DNA of 23,547 nucleotides, taken from positions 250,001 through 273,547 of the forward strand of contig NW_019091462.1 in NCBI RefSeq assembly GCF_001949145.1, written 5' to 3'. The position numbers and the translations under genes were made by a program. The stretch comes from Acanthaster planci (Eukaryota; Echinodermata; Asteroidea; Valvatida; Acanthasteridae). The notes under the pieces were generated by a model. The model saw nothing but the letters and a program-made list of their open reading frames with translations, was not told the DNA's origin and did no database searches. Positions 1-10,700 of the stretch are shown here, piece after piece (positions within the stretch are counted from its first letter, which is position 1; every line of letters begins with the position of its first letter).

Positions 1-1580
1 AATCAGGAGTCAGACGCAGCGAGATGAGTCCTCGCAGTCTGAAGGCAACAGGCTTGATTACATTACAAGGAACGCTACGCGGCCAGACACACAAAAAAAA
101 AGAAAGACAAAAGAAAAAAAAAGTTGCCTAGCTCGCTGAGAGCCACAGATGTATGTTCTGTACAGCCGAGCGTGGTTAAAAACTAGAACATGATCAATCT
201 TGTGTGCAGGAGTTAATGGGCTAGAAAAGGTCATCTGCCAGAAAAAAAGCCTGAGTTTTGTCCTTTTCTGTTTTTGCAGAAGCAGCTTGTTGCGATTATG
301 ACTTTTTAGCGACAAGTAAATTTGATCTTTCTGATATTTCTCATTTGGGACAGTGATCCAAGCTTAATGTGAAATTCAGAAGGCAGTACCGTAGGTGTCT
401 AGCCATGGTAGAATAGTGGCCTGTTCACTCAATGAAAAAACTTACAAAACCTTGTTTGGCAGGCTCAAATATATGCATGCGTTTATCTCGCAGGCCAAAA
501 CGTGTATTTATCCTGTAAATTTGAATGTCATGGGTTTACTGTAGTTGAGGGAATTAAGACGGCAAGACAACTCCCAAAGGAGAGTGGAAAATATCACAAG
601 GAAGGGACAGTTCTTTTTTCCTCTCTCTCCTTCTACACTTTAACCACAGAGTGAAAAACATAACTCTTGCACATACATACATCACCCCCCTCGAGGCCAG
701 AGTATGTTCTGTTTGCATAAATTTGATTATGCATACAGGATCTGTAACCTGAAAATGGATCGCAATGAAAGCTGCAGATTTTTAATAAAAATCAGGTAAT
801 GTCACAGTGCAGTGGAAAAACCCCAAACTGATAAGGAAAAGAGCTCACATCTCAGACCTTGCCATTTCGCTGTGTGTTGCTCACAGTCTAACTTGTTTTG
901 TGTAACGGTATCCTATTTTCCCGATCTCATTTGCTGAATCAGTGTCTTCTTACAGTATTAATTACTGGAGCATTTCATCCAAACTGTCACCTTCACAGTT
1001 AATGACTCCGCCCTTGTGCAGTGCTGTCTTTTTCCAGTGGACAGCAGTTGGCCCAAGGACTGCTCAACTTGCAACATTTTTGCACAGTCTGAGCTGCCCC
1101 GGGTGACGAGTTTGTGTGAAAGGTGAACCCGCGCACTTGAGCCCTGGATAGAACAGGCAAAAATTTTGGGCCGTGATCTTCCTGAATTCTCCCTAGAGAT
1201 CAGCCAGAGAGAGTTTTTTCCCTTCTGAACAACGATTTCCCCCAACTCTCCCTGAAGACATTACACAAGAGAAATTCTTGCACCCTGTACAAGTTGCAAT
1301 CCAATGCTGTAGAAATCCACTCCCAGCATGAAGAATTTCAGAAGTATTGTTTCTCCAACCTTCCCAGGCATCTCAACTCTGAAAGCCTTACAACAACAGC
1401 TAAGAAAATCTAGAAATGCAAAAGACTCTGTACAGTCTCCGAATCAATTTATTCTGACTGCCAGACAAAGACGTACATGTGAGTGTGCCGTTTGTCTGCT
1501 GTCATGTCGGATGGCCTACATATTTCCTCCCACCCTCATCTGATGACCTATTTCTGTTTTCTTCTCCGGGCTTGATGCAG
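1..1580 (+). other. Intron (3' portion) upstream of first visible APBB exon
   Basis: The family residues that should precede exon 1581 (start of PTB1, with the WW domain further upstream) are not found in any plus-strand frame here, so this is read as the end of an intron that begins outside the window. It ends with a pyrimidine-rich tract (about 1549-1567) and CAG at 1578-1580. A slightly GC-richer patch at about 960-1200 could be regulatory. Otherwise I see nothing specific. Confidence 0.75.
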
Positions 1581-1708
1581 GGCAAAGACATGTACATGGT
1601 TTTGGAGGATGAATATCTGAAGCTGACAGATCCCAACGACGGCACGATACTGAACTCCCAGCATGTGTGTAGCATCCGTGTGTGGGGAGTGGGTCGTGAT
1701 AATGGAAG
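1581..1708 (+). CDS. APBB: APBB coding exon A (PTB1, middle strands)
   Basis: The exon starts in phase 0 with [15 protein letters not shown] and ends in VWGVGRDNG plus the first two bases of an Arg codon. The acceptor is CAG at 1578-1580 after a pyrimidine tract; the donor is GTAGGT at 1709. It encodes strands of the PTB1 beta-sandwich. In Fe65 proteins the preceding exon supplies the first PTB1 strand and helix, which is outside this window. Confidence 0.94.
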
Positions 1709-4700
1709 GTAGGTGCTGCTAACTCATTCACGATTATTTCCAAGGCTGTCTGTAGAATCTTTGATGAGATCCTTGAAACCGAAGATGTTGATTCCGGGAA
1801 ATATGTCCAAGGACAAAATACAGTTAATTTCTGCACATGGAAAGAAATCCAGACATGGTTAATTTCCTGACCCAAATTTCTCTTTGGGCAGATATCATTT
1901 GAGGAAATGGAAAAAAAAATAAGCACTGATTTGCTGCAGAATGGAGGGAAATAGGCAAATGTTTGTTGAGGTTGAGAATAAATAACTGCTGATAAATGAG
2001 GGTTTTTGAAAGCTGGATGCTGAAATATGCCTAGGAACTTTCTGTTAAAAAATTTTTCAAAAAGCCACCAAACAGAATTGGCAACAGTTGAAAATGCCGA
2101 CAAAATGCATTGTATTTCCAAAATATTTTATCATAATTATTTAGCTTCTCAACTAAAAGTTCAATGATTCCTTTGAATACAAGGATATTGTGGGTAAAAA
2201 ATGTTCCATTTGGTAAAAGGATATGTGTGAGTCTGTCCAGCCATGGAATCCTCCTTGGCCCTTGTTGCTCTTAAATCCAATAGTGCAATTCAGTGAAGGA
2301 CCTCAGCTTTAGTACGGGCATTGATCTTCTAGCCCACGTCCGTCCATCTGACCTTTGGTCTAATTCCTGCCTCTTACCAATCACATTATGAGGATTTGCG
2401 AACCGGGTAACCTGGTGTGGTAAACGGAGCAGAAGTGGAAAGTAAAATACAACGTGAAATCCACTTACCATAATGAGTTTGGCCTGCCCCTAGTGCCTCT
2501 TCAGAGGGAGGACGGTTATTGCTTTTTACAGGACTGATTGACACAGAGTTATCTTCTGCTCTTTTATTGCTGCGAGCTTCCGTTTTCAAATTTGGTGGTT
2601 TGGAGTATGACATATAAAATTGGCTTGTGCGTCAAGTCTCCTGATATTAACATAACAGTTCTGTGGACCCCAACATTTTTGTGTATAAATTTTATGCCAG
2701 GTTCCAGAGCATTGAGCAAAGGCCAAATCTACCTTTTGCATTTTAGCATAAAAAAGAACATTAATTGATAGTCAGCCAGTGTGTTGGAAAATCTTTCAAA
2801 GGTATGTATAGCCCGAATTAACTGAACAACGTGTCTGTTTTTAGTTCAGGGTTTCATCTCAGGACAATTATGCACTTAGCAATCATCTTCATGAAATTGG
2901 TTACTGTACGTGCTATTCTGAGAAGAACCCTTTAGAAGAAGTACATTCCCCTTGTAAAGTAGTGGCCAGATAATTAATCACCTTGGTAATTGACAACGAA
3001 GGGGAAGATTAAGGCTTTGTGTTTTTATAATAGCTGCTAGTTTAATAAATATCACTACAGCACTGGTTGTCATCTTATATACTGTTTGCTTTAAAAACAC
3101 CTGATACAAAGTATAATTGAGAAAACTATTTTTTGCAAAAAGTGCTTCTTAATTAAGTAAGCTCTGAAAGGTAATTTGCAGATCTTACCCAGTAGGAGAA
3201 ATGTCTGGCTCTTGGACTGGTTCATCTCAAAGTTTTCAGTTGTTCTTTTCCATGAAAAGAAATAAATTCTGTCAAAAGTCTGAGGAAAAAACAACAATAT
3301 TTTATGGATGTTGGCACTGTTTTATGGATGTTGTCCCCGAGCCTGAAGTAATTAATGTCCTCTCGCAATTGTCCCCACTGCGCAACACTTACTAAGGCCA
3401 ACTGTTAGGGTCATGATTCATCTTAACATTTTCATAATTACTCACAGACACTTCAAATGCATTGGGGCCCAAGCAAGGGAGTTGTGATGGTATGAAAAGA
3501 TGCACCAAAGACACATCAACGTGCGCTCATCAAGTTATATTCTTTAGCGGGGCAGTTATCAATGTTGATGATGCTGGGCCGGGATATTTATCATTTTTTT
3601 ATGTCTTCAAAATTCTTTAAGAATTCCTATCTTCATTTACTGGACACTTGCAAAACACGTGAAGGACTATCTGGTGTCCACTCTAGCCTGACAGACAAAA
3701 TCTATTGATGCCTAAGTATTTCAGCCAGGCCTGCAGCCTTGTAAAAGTAGCCCAGATTGTGCGGTGTAAGTTGTCTAACTTTCTTTTGTTCGCGAACCTG
3801 GCTCAGTGTGCTGCTGACTTCTTTTCAATAGGGGCCAGATTAGCATTCAGTGCTGTGTGCTGTGTGGCTCATCCCTGCGGTGGGGGAGGGCTTTTGTCCC
3901 CGGTGGTAATCCGCTCGCTCTAAATGCCCCAAACCTTGGTATACTGTTTCAAAACAAGGCTTGATTATCTCCACTTTTGTTGGTAACAATGTTGGTAATT
4001 CCCAGCAGCCTGGTCTTTTGTTCCGAGTATGGTCTTTTGTTACAAGGCCCTGTTCCCTTTGTCTGAGTTTTGAAGACCCCGGCCACACATGTAAAGCATA
4101 CGTGTCCGGATCCGGAATCCCCGGCAGGGAGTGGTTAAGGCAGCTTTGAAAAGATGTGTAATACAGGTGTATCTTTAGATACATTTATATGTTGGTCAAG
4201 CAAACAAATACATTGTATGTAAGCATGTAGTTGGAACTTATTATATGTACATTATAAAACACAAGCCAGTTTACTGTATTACACTCTATATTCTGTCTCG
4301 ACAAATACAGAATTGAACAATATTTGACTTGCGAATAATTTTTTTGTGGTTGTTCCTAGTGGTTTGTAGTATCAAAAACAAAGTACATGTATCTTCACGT
4401 TATCTTATGAGAAAAAATTTATGGACATGTGCCTAATTTCCTTTAAACAATATCCCTGGGTGTTTTCTTGGAATAACATACACTCAAAATTGAATTTGAA
4501 AATTCTTGAATTAAATGAAGCATTCAATGAATTTAATCTGATAGCTTTTGTTCACATTTTTTCCAAAATTTCTTTTCACATTTCAATGAAATTTTTAATG
4601 AGATATTAAATTTCAAAAATAATAATAATAATAAAATCAGCTTGGATGCACCCCTTTCTGTGCCTCGCTGTTTCCCAAGGAAATTCGCTGACATGAATAC

Positions 4701-7700
4701 CCCCGATAGCCCCATGGCATCACCCTCAGAACCTGTATATGAATGGCCAATGAGCCAGTCTGAATCACGTACCTACGCAGGGGTTTGAAAAGGGGGGGGG
4801 GAACTTGCTTCAAGTGGCTTGACTTGTGGTAAATGTCACTATTCATTGTGTGAATAGAATCTGTCCCATTGATCTTTTAAAGGAAGGGTTTTTTCATATT
4901 TTTGTTTGTCTGGGGTGGAGCGGGGATTCTTGATCGTAATCAGTTGGGAAGACCTTTCTAAACATATACATATACTTCAGATTTTTTCCCCTTCGTGCTT
5001 CAATGTACTGTTTGCAGATTTTGTTTCTTTGAGACCATTTTGGGTTTCATTATCCAATTCCTTGGTGTCAGTATTGAGTAAGCAACTGCATCAGCATTTT
5101 ATCACTTTCGATCTTTTTGACTTCAGCATGGCTAGTTGACATCAGTGATCAAATGTTATTAATCGCTGCATTGTTGAAAGTCAACAATACCTTGGAAAGA
5201 GTATTTAAGTCTATGTCAAACAGCAAAATGTCTCTCCCCACCTGAAAAAAATGATAACAAACAGATGAAGCAAAGACAACTTTAAACAACTCACTCAGCA
5301 GGTATAGGTGAAAATTTCAATTTATAATATTTCATGGAACACGGGTGAATGTCATCACAAAATAGAAATTATTTGTTTCAGCTTATGTATTGTACTTCAG
5401 TTATAGCATTGAGACAACCCTGTCAAGCACAATGGCTATTATAAAAAAAATTTCTGAAAAATGTGAACTTTGGAGTAAGTTAAGTATCCATGAATAATTA
5501 ATGTTAATTGCTGCAAGATCACTTGATCTTGACAATAATACAAATCCTCCACAGCCTTGTTTGTATAAAATAAGATGAGTGTATTGTGTACACAGACAGC
5601 ATGCTTTCAGTTTCTTGTTTTAGTCATCTCAGACATACATCATGCCCAAAGCCAGGCTTACATATAGGCTTTAAGGAGATTATCCAAATTAATGGGTCTT
5701 CGTGTCTTGTTAGTGTGACTGATGGCCCCAAATTTTATTCCGCTTTGTACGTTTTTCTTCTTTTTTTTTTTTACTATGCTGAGATGTTGATGACTTTATA
5801 AATTGGAAGTAGACTCGTTAAAGTGTTGTTAAGCCAAGATAAATAGGCATATACATACATCATCACCTGATGCTCCTTGAGCTCAAAGCAGAAAGTGCAT
5901 TGGTAATGTCAAGGTCAGTGATAAAACCCACTGTACCATGGGGTGGAAATATCACTGTTTATTTATACACTCAAGCATTGCGTGCAGGTGCTTGCACCTT
6001 AGTGTAGTACACGTATGTACGAATGCATGTGTAAATTTGAGATGGACTGTGGAGAACATGTTTGTACTGGGGATATAAAATATAATGAACAGTCATTTAC
6101 ATCTATAAGATTACAAACAGGTGAAATAGATTGGTCAGTTTGTTTGCCATGTCTACATGTATGTGTGCAGGTGCAGTTTTTAGATTGAATCGTAACCAAA
6201 AAATATTATAATGATTAATTATATCCAGTGATGTGAATTTCACTGACAGAATGCAATGGTGAGATTTAGTCATTAAGGTCAGTCAGTCTAATGTCATACT
6301 CAGTGAAACTCATTCTTGAACGAAACTGTCATGTGATGCCTTTGAATAATGGTTGGCTGATAGAAATAGGGATGCCAAACGCACCTCCAAAATCTATCAG
6401 TTTCTGTCAATCAATCATGGTTATATATGAGGGATATTTAGACCGCTGTCTCAAAAGTTATGGATATAATTTCTTATTTCCTTCAGTCACAAGGGTCTCA
6501 GTTTATTCACACCCTAAGGCCGCAAAACTTGGACATGAGCCAAGAAGCCGGGACATTCATGGTGACTCACACTCCACATAGCCAGATGAATCTGTTTCAA
6601 TCCTTCTGCTTGTCTTATTCCATTACCAGTAATCAATGCTGCTGAAATTCCATTGGACTCCCCAGCTAACCGAGTTACCAGCGTTGCCCAAACCAAAATG
6701 CAATTTAGAGAGTGAGGATTTCACACCTCAGTGTGCTTCTGTTTGTCATGCAGGAAATCTTAGAGTACGGATTTCATATTTTCAGGAAAATGAAATCTAC
6801 TTGGCTGCACCTTATTTGGGAACGTAATATCTTTTAACAATAGTGTGTATCGCAGTTTTTGAAGAGTTAATATCATTATTGTTCCTGTGTATGTTGAAGT
6901 TCCAAGAGCAACACAACAAGCTGGTGAATATCAAATTAAAAAGAAATACCAAACCAAAAGCTGAGGTGAAAGGCTGACATTTGAAATGCAATGAAGCTAG
7001 TAATGAAACACGTACATCTCCCACCCCCACCTCTTTCCTCTTTCACGGTTGGCGAGATCTCCCTTTCCATCTTAAAGAATATCAAGTGGAATTCAGCAGT
7101 GTTGCTGGCCATAAACCAGTGGAACTCTGGGTGTCAAAAACAGGGCTGACTTTGTGGACTAATGGACTTTAAATAGGATCTGCCCAGGGAGGTGGGGGAA
7201 GAGTATAATGTATGATGCTTATTTCGATCTGTTGGTATGGAGCTATAAACTTGTGAAGCAATGCATCTCTTTCAGAAAGAAATTGTTTGTCCAAGGAGCG
7301 TGTGTTCTTTTAAGTTCCATGTAATTAACACATGGGGTCAAACTGATTTGAAATTTTCAGAAAAAATACATATTTTATGTACATGTTGCAGTTTTTCTTC
7401 TTTAATAAGAGATACCTTATGAAAATGGTATGTATCGTAACTCCGGTTTTTTTGGTATTATTCTAGACTTTTCTGAAAAAGCTCTTTAAGGACCTGTTTT
7501 TCCTCTACATTCTTTTTTAAGTCTAATCTTGTGCCAGAAATGTAAGTGAGAAGGTTTTTTTCAGGAGTATGGACTTCTAAAGTCCTAGTTATCCTTTACT
7601 TGCAGTTGTAAAGAATAGTAGAGATTTAATTCCTCCTGATATCCAGAAAAATACTGACAGGGAAAGAAGACTGAAGTCCATCAGCTCCTGTGGAAGTACT

Positions 7701-10700
7701 TGTTTGTGATGCAAAGATTATCAGATAGCTACATGTTGACTAACAATGCTTGTCTTGTTTCTCCCTTCCTCTCTAACCTGATCTTCATTAATCTGTCACA
7801 GAGAAAGGTAATAAAAACTAATGTTCATTGCTATTTCACTCACTGGCCCTATCTTTTGTGTGTGTATTCGTGCACTTTCCAGATACGTTCCACGTTTTTG
7901 CAAGGGAGTGTCAAATTGACTTACATGTATGCACAGTTAGATATATCAAGGATGTCTGTTTGTCTGTGTGTTGTTACATGCCCAAGACAGCCTTCCATTG
8001 AGGGAACAATCTTTTGTTTAGAAATACAGTACTGAGTTTTTGTAATCATAAAGAATTTGTCCCTATAATAACTATTGCTCAGCACGTGTGTAGTCCCTTC
8101 AACTGCTGGTATTCATGCCAGTATGTGTACACTTTCACCATCGTGTCTTTTTTTTTTCACCATAATTTGTTTTTCTCCAAAGTGCCTTATTTTATTTCAA
8201 GTGGATGTCTTCTGAGATGTACACTCTTGACCCGTATTTGTTGTTGAAGATTTTGTCTTTGGAAATAATTTTTTCTGCATGTTCATGCTTATTGAAATTC
8301 CTTTTTTTCTTCTGTTTGTGTATACATTGTTCTTCAAGAACCTGCACCTGTTGGTGCAACATGAAAGGGTATGCATGTTGAGCACATTTTTTCTACTCTG
8401 TTCTTTGTGGCTTTTTGTTAAGTTTGAGGTTGAAAGTCCCAAGCAATGTCAAACCTTCCTGAAATGTTTTCTCTTTTGCATGCATAAGTTGAGATATCTT
8501 TGAGTTGTACCGTACAAACATTGATATTTGGGTATTGAGCCCAATAGCTCATTATTATTGTGGTTCACAAATTAATCACTTTAAGTTGATGTTAGAGGGA
8601 TTCATCGTTTTCTAAATCAAACTGCAGATTAGATACCTATTCCAAAATCTCAAATCCACTGAATTTATGAAATAGAGAAAACCCACATGAACCGCCCCTC
8701 CTTCTCCTCGCTGAAATTGCAATAACTGACACCCCCCGGGACCGTCTTGATTACATCTCCTTTCCTGGGGGGCATGTTGTTTTGCCGACCGCTTTCCTCA
8801 AGAAAGATAACACGGCAAAATGCATTTCACGCCAGAACCTGGCTATTTTTTCTGTTTAGCCGTGCACCCAAACTCCTTGGCCTAGTTTCATGCTGCTTGC
8901 CCCAAGCTGAGTCCTTCAAACATGAGATGGAGTTTAGTGACAAGACAAGCACCGTTCCTACTGATTGGGACAGGAATGAGCAAATTAAAAATGACACGTC
9001 CGCAGAGATGCACATGCGCTACCACGGCTACATGTGTGTATTGGTCTTTCAAATTTGACTATTACCTGGGCCTCACGTTTGTCCGCAGAATTGACCTGTT
9101 AGAGAGATTACCATTATGGGCTAACTATAAATGGAGTTTACTTCTTGTTCATTTTTTTGTTATTTGCACGTGAACTGTGTCTGTTCTGTTTGAGGGAGGA
9201 AAATGGAGGAGGAAAGTCCATATATCACCTGTGTAATTTTTGTTGGAGCATCACTCTCTCAACCACATCCCAATTTCATGTAGTCGCTTATTGCAAAATG
9301 TTGAAATGAGCAAATGAACATATGGAGTGAATACAAATCTGTTTTACTGCAGCATGTCGCATAACAGTTGGGTTTTGAATTGTATTTCTAGAGCACAACT
9401 CTTTCACACTCGGCAAGTTTATCCCAGAAACCAGCAGTTTTATAATTACAAAATCTGGTAAACTCACTGTTTATTGTTTGTGCTTCATTTTGCAGGGACT
9501 TCGCATATGTAGCCCGAGACAAGGTTACCAAGCGCTACAAATGCCATGTGTTCCGCTGCGACATTCCCGCCAAGGCCATTGCCAATGCCTTGCATGAGAT
9601 CTGCGCCCGGGTCATGAGTGAGCGGCAAAAGGGCCACACCATCTCTATGGTAACACAGGGTCAAATGATCCAGCAGCAGCAACAGCAGCAGCTTATGCAA
9701 ATGAGGAGCATCTCACTGGACAGCAGCAAGGAAGGCATTCCTACAAGTGGTAGGTGCTCAACCAGTCAGAAGTTGTGTACCATATCAGTTTTGCAAATCA
9801 GAGTTTACGTTGTTAAATACCTGCTGCTGACCAATCAGGACATCATTAATTATAAATTGATAAGACTTGCATTCCTGAAAAAGCAGTACATGTAGCAGTA
9901 ATGATCACTGGCATATTACTTCATGCGGTTATAATAGGCTCAGTGATCCCAGAAGTAGCGTAAAATGCTATTTTCATGACATTCAGTGTATAAACAGTTA
10001 CTCGGGAGCCAAGACATTTCTTACAATCACTCCACAGATAAAACACTGTTAATGTACCCAGTAAAAATGCAAAAATCAGTGCAATAAGCTAATGTTCTTT
10101 CTTTGAGATGATGTGTGGTCCCCGTGTTTGCAATTACCAGGACTGTTGTCACGACTTCAAATCTCTTGATTTATGCAAGGAGATTCCAAGCACATCTAAC
10201 TGCAGAAATTCATAAATCCACTCAGCTGATATGATCACACTCTTCCCCCAAACCAATATCAGTAACGTGATACCATCCTCACGAAGTCTACAAACCGTCC
10301 AAACGCCCTTCTCTCCTTTATTGCCCCTCCCATGAGCACCCGAGGGAATGTAGAGTTCGGAGCGAGATTAGCTGCAATCGCGGCAGTGAAATCTAATTAT
10401 TTTGAGGGAGGAATCCAAACACTAACTAGTTCAGTGTGTGGCCAGTGGCTTAATTAATGCAATTATCACACACAAAAGGAGGTAGGGTGGGCTGTGAAGT
10501 TGAGAGAGAGAATCGGGATGGTGGCATGGTAACCACATTTCGTTTGTACTAGTGCAAGATGGGAAGGGCACAATCTGGACTGGGGCATGACTCTGGAAGC
10601 AAAAGATACTGAAAGCACAACGTAGGAGTGAAAATGTTTGGCTGCATTAGAGAATTTTGATGGGACGCATTATGCTTTCATTTTGAGCAATATGTGTTAG

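Larger units (their letters stand above)
1709..7801 (+). other. Large intron within PTB1, 5' part (to the microexon)
   Basis: About 6.1 kb of AT-rich sequence without convincing coding potential; open frames are short and scattered on both strands. It contains a short AAT microsatellite (about 4617-4635), a 10-base G run (4792-4801), and a GC-richer stretch with repeated CTTTTGTT motifs (about 3790-4140). If the microexon is skipped, the intron continues unbroken to 9495. Confidence 0.8.

Noticed and set aside
1-130. Open plus-strand frame at the left edge as a possible upstream APBB exon
   Set aside because: Its translation lacks any WW or early-PTB1 residues and degenerates into A-rich sequence. 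More likely intron.
1516-2121. 201-codon minus-strand open frame, the longest in the window
   Set aside because: It covers the antisense of APBB exon A and its splice sites, matches no family, and has no supporting start or neighbouring exon context. Likely a chance frame.
8747-9058. 103-codon plus-strand open frame in the intron after the microexon
   Set aside because: No recognisable domain and no good splice sites in phase with flanking APBB exons. Kept only as a composition island.
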